From NCBI RefSeq assembly GCF_001636405.1, contig NZ_KV440950.1, positions 4,134,778 to 4,198,777 on the forward strand: a stretch of DNA of 64,000 bases, in the 5' to 3' direction. A program made the translations under genes and the position numbers. Positions 1 to 7,058 of this stretch are shown here, one piece after another. Numbering within the stretch: the first letter of the stretch is position 1; every line of letters begins with the position of its first letter. Source of the stretch: Peribacillus frigoritolerans. Lineage in GTDB: Bacteria > Bacillota > Bacilli > Bacillales > DSM-1321. The notes beneath the pieces were generated by a model. The model made no database searches, was not told where the DNA came from, and was given only the letters and a program-made list of their open reading frames with translations.

Positions 1-153
1 TCCGGCAAACAAGTCGAGGACCAGCCCTCCTTCGAAATAAGGACCAATCATGTTAAAAATGGATTCCTTGACTTTATCAGTAGTCGGCCGGGTTCCTGTA
101 CCCGGTACAGCCTTAAGTGGTCTTCCTTTGCAAATTCCGGAAACGACCCTCAT
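1..153 (-). CDS. rsmD: 16S rRNA (guanine-966-N2) methyltransferase RsmD, 5' part only
   Basis: This is the first 51 codons of a gene that runs off the left edge of the window. The fragment begins [18 protein letters not shown], then shows [15 protein letters not shown] and ends at LDLFAG, the start of the SAM-binding motif I. That is the N-terminal pattern of the RsmD/YlbH family, which methylates G966 of 16S rRNA during 30S maturation. Two adjacent ATG codons (156 and 153) are possible starts; 153 is preferred because GGTGAG then lies at a better spacing. The position next to ylbG matches B. subtilis ylbH. Family known; assignment from the N-terminus only. Confidence 0.85.
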   Translation of the reverse strand, partial: MRVVSGICKGRPLKAVPGTGTRPTTDKVKESIFNMIGPYFEGGLVLDLFAG

Positions 154-344
154 CATTCTCACCACATTTTATGACAAATTTCTGTTACTTTCCTATCCTA
201 ACATATTAGAAATAGCTAGCCAATATTTAAACCCATTTGCCTTCATTTCCATGATTAAAAGAACATATCATTTCGTACCATGGATAGAAGATATCCATTC
301 TTTTTATAAATCTTTTACATCATGAATAATAAAATGGTTTTTGG

Positions 345-506
345 CAATAATGTGAATAACAACATTCCTTTTTAGGTGTTGTTGCCAACCGCGGAGAAGG
401 CTTACGTTTCCCCATAAGTTCTTCCTCCGGTTTCTCCTCTCCCTTTGCCTTCTGGTCCTTAGTTAGACATAGAAGGACCCTGCATATTTTTGCAGGGCTT
501 TTTTTT
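345..506 (+). ncRNA. candidate small regulatory RNA, RoxS/RsaE-like
   Basis: The interval between rsmD (minus) and the plus-strand gene at 625 ends in a strong plus-strand terminator (478-506), so some plus transcript must end here although no plus-strand ORF is present. The transcript would be rich in C tracts resembling anti-Shine-Dalgarno motifs (TTTCCCC near 408, CCTCC near 424, CTCCC near 438). It has a 5' hairpin AACAACA/TGTTGTT around 359-384. In B. subtilis, to my recollection, the redox-responsive sRNA RoxS lies between ylbG and rsmD, the same place as here. Identity is inferred from position, C-rich motifs and terminator; the 5' end is a guess. Confidence 0.5.
478..506 (+). terminator. 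Rho-independent terminator of the candidate sRNA
   Basis: Stem CCCTGC/GCAGGG with an 8-nt loop, followed by an uninterrupted run of eight T. On the minus strand the hairpin lacks a T tract, so it works only for plus transcripts. Confidence 0.8.
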
Positions 507-624
507 ATTGATAAACCACTTATTCCAAATTTCCTTTGTCATCATTCGTCAATGAAGTTGTCCTTCTCTTTTATGAGGGATAATGATAAAGTAATGAATA
601 ATAAGTTAGTTAGGAGAGGTTTAA

Positions 625-1014
625 TTGATTCAACGTTTTATTGAAATTGGACAAGGATATTCCGATATATATGAGTTGCTGGAAGTAGGCCGCAATCAGA
701 AACATCGAGTTGCAAGGCTATTGGCTATGCATACTACTATAAATGATAAAAAGGTAACGTCATTGGTCATCGTCATGGAGCCCACAGATCCCGGGAAATT
801 CCAGCCGCTTTACATTTGCCGTGAAGGTATCCCTAACCCACATGCCACCAAAAACAAACGCTATGAGCTTTTTGAGAACTTGGCTGAGGAACTGGATAGG
901 CCAATTATTGAAATCGAAGTGAAACCTTCGGTGCTCTTTGCAGAAATCGAGTTGTACTACCAGCACTTAATCGGCATTTTGCGAATGAATAGATATCTGC
1001 CGCCATTAGGTTGA
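625..1014 (+). CDS. conserved hypothetical protein (DUF7147-like)
   Basis: 129 aa with a TTG start placed 6 nt after a GGAGAGG ribosome binding site (613-619). No signal peptide or membrane segment. The protein is mixed alpha/beta with segments such as SLVIVMEPTDPGKFQPLYIC and a C-terminal half ending MNRYLPPLG. It resembles a short Bacillus family found next to ylbG that databases have sometimes mislabelled methylthioribose kinase; it is far too short for a kinase and has no nucleotide-binding motif. Function unknown. It converges on ylbG, with one bidirectional terminator between them. Confidence 0.7.
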   Translation: MIQRFIEIGQGYSDIYELLEVGRNQKHRVARLLAMHTTINDKKVTSLVIVMEPTDPGKFQPLYICREGIPNPHATKNKRYELFENLAEELDRPIIEIEVKPSVLFAEIELYYQHLIGILRMNRYLPPLG

Positions 1015-1040
1015 AAGATGTTGCTGCCCTGAAAATGAAA

Positions 1041-1068
1041 AAGCTGACTCCGCATGAGTCAGCTTTTT
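1041..1068. terminator. bidirectional terminator between the 625 gene and ylbG
   Basis: Perfect stem AAGCTGACTC/GAGTCAGCTT with a 5-nt loop, T run on the plus side and A run on the other. It serves both convergent genes; its right end touches the ylbG stop region. Confidence 0.85.
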
Positions 1069-1344
1069 TCAAATTCCCATTTTATAATCATATTCTTTCG
1101 CTTTATCCGGTTTGGAGTTTTCGTACTCCACCTTCAAAAAAGGCTTGTAAGAAAGGTCCACCTTTTTAACGAACGAATAATTATTCAGTTTTTCCACAAG
1201 TGGTTCCACTTCATCCATATTCGTATAAAGCACGACATATTTCAACTTTTTTGAAACATAATGGATATTTCCAAATTTCCTAAGCATTTTGGCTTGTTTC
1301 AATGTATGTAAATAGACGATGATTCCCTGTCTCGCTCCAAGCAT
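1069..1344 (-). CDS. ylbG: YlbG family protein (UPF0298, DUF2129)
   Basis: 91 aa, the usual length of this small Firmicutes family. It begins [19 protein letters not shown] and contains [20 protein letters not shown], the conserved body of UPF0298. It is a soluble, cytoplasmic, ferredoxin-like-fold-sized protein with no known activity. In B. subtilis ylbG lies beside ylbF and rsmD, as here. Identification is secure; the function is not known. Confidence 0.85.
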   Translation of the reverse strand: MLGARQGIIVYLHTLKQAKMLRKFGNIHYVSKKLKYVVLYTNMDEVEPLVEKLNNYSFVKKVDLSYKPFLKVEYENSKPDKAKEYDYKMGI

Positions 1345-1481
1345 ATCAATAACTCCCTTTTAAAAGGTTTTAACTAAGTGTAGCATAGCAGAATCTTTAC
1401 TTTCAACCAAGAAAAAAAGATTATAAACAAAATTCTCTCACTATTATGAATATACACACTGTGAAGGGAGCCAAACAAACG

Positions 1482-1805
1482 ATGGATTTAAACCAAATTT
1501 GGCATCAATTTATTGTGCATCTATTAGATAATGATGAAATTACCCAAGCTTCGATAAAAAAGTTCACAGGAATCCCCTTTATATATATCCATTATCATCC
1601 GGCACCAAATGATGATGGTAAGCTTTCTCTCTTAATAAAAAAAGCCGCAAGCCTTTCAATGCGTGGCAAGCAGCTTCATTGTGAAACCATTTTCGTACGG
1701 CAGGAAGAACATTTATATGTATTCCGGCATCGTTTTTATGTGCCGCAGAAAAAGATGTTTTGCTGCGGCAACCTTTGTCCGGATTGTATTTTATATCGCA
1801 GTTAA
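1482..1805 (+). CDS. hypothetical protein with C-terminal cysteine cluster
   Basis: 107 aa from the ATG at 1482, which follows GAAGGGAG (1463-1470) at about 11 nt. An upstream in-frame ATG at 1446 has no ribosome binding site. The C-terminus carries MFCCGNLCPDCILYRS, with a C-C-x3-C-x2-C arrangement that could bind zinc or an Fe-S cluster. I do not recognise the family. The last 15 bp overlap, tail to tail, the end of the small minus-strand ORF at 1791. A real gene is likely because of the RBS and the structured C-terminus; its role is unknown. Confidence 0.55.
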   Translation: MDLNQIWHQFIVHLLDNDEITQASIKKFTGIPFIYIHYHPAPNDDGKLSLLIKKAASLSMRGKQLHCETIFVRQEEHLYVFRHRFYVPQKKMFCCGNLCPDCILYRS

Positions 1806-1976
1806 TCGCTTTTTGCCACGTAACCGAAATATGTAAGATGATAGTTCATGCATCGGTTCATGACCATGTCCCGGCGAGGTTCCAAACATGACACAGCCAC
1901 CGAACTCCATAGTAATGTCGAATTTCGATGGCTGCATTATATACCGGCCGGCCCTGAATGGTCCCAATCTGGCCAT
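1791..1976 (-). CDS. possible small protein downstream of ylbF
   Basis: 61 aa if started at the ATG 4 nt after the ylbF stop codon; the open frame extends further upstream inside ylbF (to 2099). Codon usage is similar to its neighbours and the sequence has an organised middle (MEFGGCVMFGTSPGHGHEPM) and a basic tail. There is only a weak ribosome binding site, AAGG close to the start, so translation would rely on coupling to ylbF. No family recognised. It could be chance; an overlapping plus-strand ORF (1848-2075) looks less convincing. Confidence 0.35.
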   Translation of the reverse strand: MARLGPFRAGRYIMQPSKFDITMEFGGCVMFGTSPGHGHEPMHELSSYIFRLRGKKRLTAI

Positions 1977-1980
1977 TACC

Positions 1981-2430
1981 TTAAGCAGAGCACCCGCAAC
2001 TTCCCCCGGTTCCGCAACTTCCCGTCGAACATCCGCCGGATGAAACAAAAAATGGATTCCCAGCCGGGGTTTTGACCTGTTCAGAAACAGCTCGGCCAAT
2101 TCTTCCGCTTATTTCATCAAGAACGGATTGCAATTCTGTCTCCGCAAGCTTAAACCTTGCAACGGCAGGATGCATATCCATGTCTCGTTTAGCTTGCCTC
2201 GTTTCTAAATTGATGCGTTTATAATCCGGGTGATATTTACCGAACCTTTGAACATCTTCAAATAGATCCTTGAGCGAAGTAAACTTGGAGATAATCCCCT
2301 GGGCCTCTTTGTCTTTTTGTAATTTATATAAACTAAGGAGATATTCTTCTCCTATTTCAGAATGAAGGATCATTTCAGCTAATCCATCAGCCTGATGTAA
2401 AATGTCGATGATTTCCATAGTAGCAAGCAT
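1981..2430 (-). CDS. ylbF: RicF (YlbF), regulatory Fe-S protein of the RicAFT complex
   Basis: 149 aa, the same length as B. subtilis YlbF. The start at 2430 (MLATMEIIDIL) is chosen because GGAGGTGA stands 8 nt upstream and the N-terminus aligns with the B. subtilis one; the frame is open 8 codons further. Helical DUF964-type body with LQKDKEAQGII and DVQRFGKYHPDYKRIN, and a tail with four cysteines (GGCSTGSCGTGGSCGC). In B. subtilis YlbF, YmcA and YaaT form a complex holding [4Fe-4S] clusters that tunes RNase Y processing, competence, biofilm and sporulation. The tail cysteines fit that role. Confidence 0.9.
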   Translation of the reverse strand: MLATMEIIDILHQADGLAEMILHSEIGEEYLLSLYKLQKDKEAQGIISKFTSLKDLFEDVQRFGKYHPDYKRINLETRQAKRDMDMHPAVARFKLAETELQSVLDEISGRIGRAVSEQVKTPAGNPFFVSSGGCSTGSCGTGGSCGCSA

Positions 2431-2490
2431 TAACAAGCTCACCTCCACAACCATTTTACCATTTCTCTCTTTTAGATGCTAATGGTTTGA

Positions 2491-2916
2491 TTAAATCGAG
2501 GAAGTGATATGTACCTCAATCTCTTTTTGCAGTCCTGTTTTTTCACCTGCACCGTTCAAAATCTCCAGCTTTATTTTATGCATGCCATTCGGGACATCCT
2601 TTACGATAAATGCTGCCGTTTTCATATCGACTTTCTTTTGATTATCAATAAATACGGACACAGTTGCCAATTGTTCAGGATTTGATTCAGAAAAACCATA
2701 GTTTTTCAAGTAGCACTCAACATAGACGGAGTTGCCTTTCACAAATGTTTTTACCCGAAAGTCCTCATCTGAGTTTTGGATGCTCGATACAGTGGTGGCA
2801 GCCTCTAGTGTAGAAACACCTTGTATGGCTACTCCTGAGTTTTCAGGTTCAGGTATTTTCTTGCCACAACCCGTCGCTGCCATCAACACTGTTAGAGCCA
2901 ATATCAACTTTCTCAT
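2491..2916 (-). CDS. putative lipoprotein
   Basis: 141 aa. The N-terminus MRKLILALTVLMAATGCGKK is a lipoprotein signal peptide with the acylated cysteine at residue 17. The mature part is mostly beta strand (VYVECYLKNYG, VSVFIDNQKKVDM, HKIKLEILNGAGEKTG), like an immunoglobulin-type or CARDB-like fold, but no named domain is recognised. It should be anchored on the outer face of the membrane. It lies between ylbF and ylbE, all on the minus strand. The function is unknown. Confidence 0.75.
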   Translation of the reverse strand: MRKLILALTVLMAATGCGKKIPEPENSGVAIQGVSTLEAATTVSSIQNSDEDFRVKTFVKGNSVYVECYLKNYGFSESNPEQLATVSVFIDNQKKVDMKTAAFIVKDVPNGMHKIKLEILNGAGEKTGLQKEIEVHITSSI

Positions 2917-2976
2917 TCCATCGTCCCCCTTTTGCCTTTATTGTTCGCCAAAAGGAGTAATTTACTCTTACTTTCT

Positions 2977-3219
2977 TCATTCACTTGGAGCATTCATCGC
3001 TTGAAACATATGAAGCATCATTGAGGCAACCTGAACGCTTTCCGAAAATTTAGAGACCCGATGTGGAATCGACTTCTCAAAATAATATTTAGCTTCGGTT
3101 TCAAACACATCCACTTCATGTGGATTACGCATTAATCTTTTGTACCATGCAGGCTGAACCCTCAAATAATTTCGCATATCTTCGTTTGTTTGAATGAATT
3201 CATATATATTCTGGCGCAT
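2977..3219 (-). CDS. ylbE: YlbE-like protein
   Basis: 80 aa, normal for the YlbE family (about 79 aa). The start follows GGAGGG at good spacing. Conserved core: EFIQTNEDMRNYLRVQPAWY and RLMRNPHEVDVFETEAKYYF. Small soluble protein of unknown function, always found beside ylbD in Bacillus. Twelve bases separate it from ylbD, so the two are very probably co-transcribed. The order ylbD-ylbE matches B. subtilis. Confidence 0.85.
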   Translation of the reverse strand: MRQNIYEFIQTNEDMRNYLRVQPAWYKRLMRNPHEVDVFETEAKYYFEKSIPHRVSKFSESVQVASMMLHMFQAMNAPSE

Positions 3220-3231
3220 GAAAAACCCTCC

Positions 3232-3663
3232 TTAATCTTTGGTGAATAAAAAAGGGTTAGCTCTCTGCTCTTTTTCTTTTGGGGGAGGACTGGTATCACC
3301 TGATTTATTCCCTTGGAAAGCAGATAGCACTCCTTGGATTGCACCGATGGCCTGATTGGCATTCGTAATATATTGTTGAATCTGCCCCATATCCATGTTT
3401 TTAACGGCATTCATTAACGAACCGATCAACTCAGTGCTTTGGTCTCCCTTTTCAACCGGCGGTGATTGAGATCCTGTATTCTCTTTAGGCTCACCCACAC
3501 TGCCGTCAGCCTGCCAGCGTGGATGATCTTCTCCGAGTAAATACCACTCTTCAAAAAGTTCCTGCCATGTTGCTTGTTTGCTTCTCACTTCATTCACTAA
3601 ATGAGGATGTTCCTTTACAAACTCCCGAAATCCATCCACGGAGGGCCGCTTTCTTTTTGCCAT
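3232..3663 (-). CDS. ylbD: YlbD, putative spore coat-associated protein
   Basis: 143 aa from the ATG at 3663 (MAKRKRPSVDGF), which has GAGGTGAG 4-5 nt upstream; the frame opens 8 codons earlier. Recognisable YlbD head: FREFVKEHPHLVNEVR and TWQELFEEWYLLGEDHPRW. The middle is low-complexity, and the C-terminal part has MNAVKNMDMGQIQQYITNAN. B. subtilis YlbD is annotated as a coat protein on limited evidence. Operon partner of ylbE. The IS relic lies just upstream (from 3888), so the ylbD promoter must be within about 200 bp or inside the element. Confidence 0.85.
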   Translation of the reverse strand: MAKRKRPSVDGFREFVKEHPHLVNEVRSKQATWQELFEEWYLLGEDHPRWQADGSVGEPKENTGSQSPPVEKGDQSTELIGSLMNAVKNMDMGQIQQYITNANQAIGAIQGVLSAFQGNKSGDTSPPPKEKEQRANPFLFTKD

Positions 3664-3862
3664 TACTCTCACCTCACACTTAGACATCGCCTATTGCACC
3701 ATATGCTAAAGGTAGATAAAAAGTGCATAAATTCCTTTACTAACGTAATGGGGCGTGACTGCGGAATCCAAGTTCGTTATGTAAAAACCTCCATTGGCAA
3801 ACGATCCTCATCGAGGGGATTGCAAATGGTTGGGACCTTTTAAAATATGATCCACAACAAGA

Positions 3863-3887
3863 AAACGGACCCAAACCGGGTCCGTTT
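3863..3887. repeat. left copy of a 25-bp direct repeat that is a terminator hairpin
   Basis: A 25-bp palindromic hairpin, AAACGGACCC and GGGTCCGTTT around a 5-nt centre, is present identically at 3863-3887 and 5179-5203, exactly bordering the IS relic. It looks like a target-site duplication produced when the element landed on the ylbC terminator. Confidence 0.85.
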
Positions 3888-4120
3888 CAGACTGTAGTCA
3901 AACTCGATGAAAAACGAGTTTGTCTACATTTTTTTTGCTTGTACAAATTTGGACGTTGATTGGAACGTAGTGCACTCGCTTTCCACGGGCGATCCGCCCT
4001 CGGCCCACTTGCGCCTGTGGGGTCTCCCCTTGGACTCGCTATTCCCGCAGGAGTCTCGCACACCCGCTCCAGTCAACTAGGTTTAAAAACTTGGATAGAA
4101 CTCCTTTTGCCTACAGTCTT
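3888..4120 (+). repeat. MITE-like GC-rich repeat, copy A
   Basis: 233 bp ending in near-perfect inverted repeats: AGACTGTAGTCAAA at the left and, on the opposite strand at the right, AGACTGTAGGCAAA. The left end folds into a Rho-independent terminator: GTAGTCAAACTCG pairs with CGAGTTTGTCTAC and is followed by eight T. The core (3955-4077) is GC-rich and carries GCACTCGCTTTCCACG, CCTGTGGGGTCTCC and CCCGCAGGAGTCTCGCAC. Those blocks recur at 28992-29109 and 53319-53420 in the same orientation, and inverted at 39995-40120. Such cores are abundant in related Bacillaceae, from memory. Confidence 0.8.
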
Positions 4121-4162
4121 TTTTGTTTTAATATAGATTTATTAAAACTTGAGGTGATGAGG

Positions 4163-5074
4163 ATGGTTACGAAACATCATTCTATTCAACGAGAACAACT
4201 TGAAATGATTACTTTAGATCAACTGGTGCCGGCGAACCATTTGGTTCGTAAATGGAGGCTTCCATTGACTTCACTTTCATTTATGACTTGGTGAAAGATA
4301 TGTATTCAGAGGTAGGACTCGCAGTATTGATCCAGTTATTTTAGTTAAACTGACATTCATTCAATATACCTTCGTTATTCGTTCCATGCGTAAAGGGATT
4401 GAAGAAACTGAAACAACTATGGCAGGCAGCAGACACGGCAACGTTTTGTATTGGGAACGATTGTAACAACTGCTAATACACATGACAGTCATATTTTGAA
4501 GCTACTTGTTGAGCTAGGATTGAGAAAGTTAGAAAACGAGAAGCTGTTGCCGCAGATGCAGCTTATAAAGCACCAGCGATTACAAGCTACCTATTTAACA
4601 AAGTAATCACACCTGCTTTACCCTATACACTTCCTCAAACAAAAGAAGGATTCTTTATGTTTCGATGAACACTTTGATTGTTACCTTTGCTCTTCGTGCA
4701 AAACTTTAAAGTCCTCAACAACAAATAAAGAGGTCTATCGCGAGTACAAATCGCCAAAACAAATTTGTACAACATACTCATATTTATCACGGTACAGAAA
4801 GCAAGGACCATCAAAAGGTAGTGACACGACATATCTGGCAAGCATTTGTGGAAGAAGCAGATCATTGCTTCATCATCAAGGTATAAAACCTATATACGCG
4901 AAACGCAAAGAAACGATTGAGCGTATATTCTCAGATGCAAAAGAAAAGCATGTTATGCGTTGGACTACTTTAAGGGGACTTAAAAATTGTCGATGCAAGC
5001 CAATGCTTACTTTCGCTGCCATTAATTTAAAGAAGATGGCCACGTGGACATGGCAAGGTCCTAAAATGGCATAA
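4163..5074 (+). pseudogene. IS1182-family transposase, frameshifted and internally deleted
   Basis: The start is intact, with GAGGTGATGAGG before an ATG and MVTKHHSIQREQLEMITLDQ, LVPANHLVRK, which is the IS1182 N-terminus. The frame then breaks after about 44 codons. Later pieces survive in different frames: IKPIYAKRKETIERIFSDAK, EKHVMRWTTLRGLKN and LKKMATWTWQGP. Total coding potential is about 300 codons against roughly 450 in the family, so there are both deletions and frameshifts. No active enzyme can be made. Confidence 0.85.
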
Positions 5075-5178
5075 CATAGTGGTTCTAAGAGCTCAAATCT
5101 CTTAACCTTTGGTCAAATTTCAAAGGGAATATTAAAGGTTCGGAATTTTTTAATTCCGACCCCCTTGTCAACAAACTG

Positions 5179-5203
5179 AAACGGACCCAAACCGGGTCCG
5201 TTT
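5179..5203. terminator. terminator of ylbC and right copy of the 25-bp duplication
   Basis: Hairpin AAACGGACCC/GGGTCCGTTT just beyond the ylbC stop codon (5206). It has a T run on the plus side and a short one on the minus side. Identical to 3863-3887. Confidence 0.8.
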
Positions 5204-5205
5204 TT

Positions 5206-6246
5206 TTATCTCTTTATGAAATTCTGGGTGTAATAATTTTTATATACACCGACGCCCAGACCTGTAAATTCCTCGTTCAGCATCGCATCCCGATGTCCTT
5301 TGCTATTTAGCCAACCTTCCATGACAGCAGCAGCATCCACATAATGGGCTGCTATATTTTCACCGGCCGCCCTGTATTTCACATGACCTGCATCAAGACG
5401 ATTTTCCAAATCCCCCTTTGTTTCAGAAACATGGGTTCCTTCAGGGGTATCCTTCATTTCCCGGCTATGAAGGTAAGCAACCTCCGCAGTAGCGGCATCC
5501 CATTCTAAAGGCTTCAAATCAAATCTGCTGCGCATGATATTCGTAATATCGAATATTTGCTGCTCATTTCCATCATCCACTTTCGCCATGTCCTCATCTG
5601 AAAGGTCCTTAACTTTCACAAGTTCACCATGATAGGTCAACTCATACGGCTTTTGTTTCAATAGGGCGGAATCATTCAAGAATCGGATGCTTGAAATAGT
5701 ACCAGTGAACTTATCCAAATAAAGCTGAACATTAATATTCCCTAAATCAATTAACGGCCTCATGTTCATATCTTCCTCCGACAATTCAAAACGATAGGAA
5801 CTGTGACCAACTTCAATGTCAACAGTAGGTTCCACATATAAACTGGAATAGATGGCATCAATCGATTGTCCAATTTTAAAAGGAGCGACATTGACCTCAT
5901 CACCAATTCCATAAGCAGATACCACTTTTTCATTTTCAACGGCTAATTGGAAATAATTATTATAGTCCTTTTTATAAACCCACCATTCATATCCATAGGC
6001 AGACAAATCAATTCGATCCGGCTTACCGTATTCCCTTTCTATCTCTTTTGCATTTTTCCCGATCGTTACTGCCAGACCTTCTGTCACTTCAGTAACCCCT
6101 TCCTTTTCAGAGGAAGTGCTTCTTTCATTTATATGTCCATTGGGGTTAACACCTTTGTTACCATCAATAAGGGGGTTCCCTTCATCTTCATCGCCGATAT
6201 TAAGATAAATACCGATTACGAAAAAAATAATGATTAACACCAACAC
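5206..6246 (-). CDS. ylbC: YlbC, membrane-anchored CAP (SCP/PR-1) domain protein
   Basis: 346 aa. A hydrophobic N-terminal anchor (LVLIIIFFVIGIYLNIG) is followed by the CAP-associated N-terminal domain (about 60-200, AYGYEWWVYKKDYNNYFQ) and a C-terminal CAP domain (about 225-340). The latter has MRSRFDLKPLEWDAATAEVA, AAGENIAAHY, WLNSKGHRDAMLNEEFTGLG and VGVYKNYYTQNF. Secreted or surface CAP proteins in Bacillus have no settled activity. The start is uncertain: the GTG at 6246 lacks a good RBS, while a CTG at about 6261 (LRSLGKVLVL) has GGGAG 7 nt upstream and keeps the basic residues expected before the anchor. Confidence 0.85.
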   Translation of the reverse strand: MLVLIIIFFVIGIYLNIGDEDEGNPLIDGNKGVNPNGHINERSTSSEKEGVTEVTEGLAVTIGKNAKEIEREYGKPDRIDLSAYGYEWWVYKKDYNNYFQLAVENEKVVSAYGIGDEVNVAPFKIGQSIDAIYSSLYVEPTVDIEVGHSSYRFELSEEDMNMRPLIDLGNINVQLYLDKFTGTISSIRFLNDSALLKQKPYELTYHGELVKVKDLSDEDMAKVDDGNEQQIFDITNIMRSRFDLKPLEWDAATAEVAYLHSREMKDTPEGTHVSETKGDLENRLDAGHVKYRAAGENIAAHYVDAAAVMEGWLNSKGHRDAMLNEEFTGLGVGVYKNYYTQNFIKR

Positions 6247-6585
6247 CTTACCTAAACTGCGCAGAGGAACACTCCCTCTCTCTATCTAATTTATGTATCC
6301 AATGCAAAAACCTTTCTTTCCTGATTATATCACTGTTCAATCATATTTTTCTAATTTACGTTAGACTGCCCCTTCATTAAATTTATTTTAAAAATGGAAC
6401 TTTTGTGAATGATTAAAATACCATGGTTGAGTTCATTGCAACTTCCACCATTTCGTACTATTATAAAATATAGGATAAAATGGTATATTATAAACATACT
6501 TGGAGATTTTTAATATATTCATGTACATAATATTTTCCCGGTATGTCATTTTAATTCTCAATAGTAAACATGGGAGGTACTACTC
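6247..6585. other. AT-rich divergent promoter region of ylbC and ylbA
   Basis: 339 bp without an ORF, between two genes transcribed away from each other. It holds several TATAAT-like hexamers (around 6460-6490) but no operator that I can name. Confidence 0.5.
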
Positions 6586-6948
6586 GTGAAATTTGAAAGC
6601 TTTGGAATCGAAAACATCACAGCCGACTTAAACCGATTAGATGACCTAATGCCGCAATATGGTTTAATACGAGCAGAACAATGGGATTACGAAAGAGTAA
6701 GTTACGATCGTAAGTTCGAATTAAAAGAAGGCACGTTTTACCTGAGAATACTTGGCTATGCTACAGAGGGCGATGTTGGCGCTCACAGGGCCGTCATCAA
6801 ATTAATGGTTCCTCTATTAGGAAAACACTATTATCCACACGGAGTTGAATATGGTGAAGGAGAGGATTTTCCTGCATCACTAGTTAAACAAAGTGAAAAA
6901 ATCCTCGCTCAAATCAAAGAAGAACTTACACAATTCAACGGCCTATAA
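6586..6948 (+). CDS. ylbA: YugN-like family protein (YlbA)
   Basis: 120 aa starting MKFESFGIENITADLNRLD, with GGGAGG 10 nt upstream of the ATG. It contains AEQWDYERVSYDRKFELKEG, YLRILGYATEGDVG and HYYPHGVEYGEGEDFP, features of the YugN-like family (PF08868-type). YlbA is the member located next to ctaG and ylbC in B. subtilis and is likewise transcribed away from them. Soluble; function unknown. A tandem pair of hairpins follows the stop codon. Confidence 0.75.
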   Translation: MKFESFGIENITADLNRLDDLMPQYGLIRAEQWDYERVSYDRKFELKEGTFYLRILGYATEGDVGAHRAVIKLMVPLLGKHYYPHGVEYGEGEDFPASLVKQSEKILAQIKEELTQFNGL

Positions 6949-6973
6949 AAGCCGTCAGCGAAAAGTGGTACAA

Positions 6974-7006
6974 AGAGAGAGGATCATGTGTGATGCTCTC
7001 TTTTTT
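6974..7006 (+). terminator. terminator after ylbA
   Basis: Stem AGAG-GATCA/TGAT-CTCT followed by six T, 25 bp after the ylbA stop. Confidence 0.7.
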
Positions 7007-7017
7007 GTATCCAATAC

Positions 7018-7052
7018 AAAAGCCTGATGCTTTTTTTGCACCAGGCTTTTTT
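7018..7052. terminator. bidirectional terminator, mainly for ctaM
   Basis: AAAGCCTG/CAGGCTTT stem with a T-rich loop and T or A runs on both sides, 7 bp from the ctaM stop codon. Confidence 0.8.
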
Positions 7053-7058
7053 GTCATT

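Larger units (their letters stand above)
3888..5178 (+). mobile_element. decayed IS1182-like insertion sequence with GC-rich repeat at its left end
   Basis: The 1291-bp insertion is bounded by CAGACTGTAGTCAAACTC on the left and, read inward on the other strand, CAGTTTGTTGACAAGG on the right (10 of the first 14 bases agree), and by a 25-bp direct repeat outside. It contains the GC-rich repeat copy A (3888-4120) and then a broken transposase gene (4163-5074). A hairpin GGTTCGGAA/TTCCGACC lies near the right end (about 5139-5163). The family name comes from the transposase N- and C-terminal sequences; the short inverted ends and the long duplication are what I see. Confidence 0.75.

Noticed and set aside
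320-415. 31-codon minus-strand ORF with a perfect GGAGG site
   Set aside because: The apparent ribosome site is the reverse complement of C-rich anti-Shine-Dalgarno tracts in the candidate plus-strand sRNA, and the only nearby terminator works on the plus strand.
1848-2075. 75-codon plus-strand ORF opposite ylbF
   Set aside because: No ribosome binding site, lies over the conserved ylbF 3' end, and its composition looks like an antisense shadow.
4635-4865. 76-codon minus-strand ORF in the IS relic
   Set aside because: It lies antisense to transposase remnants and resembles no protein; the frame is open by chance.
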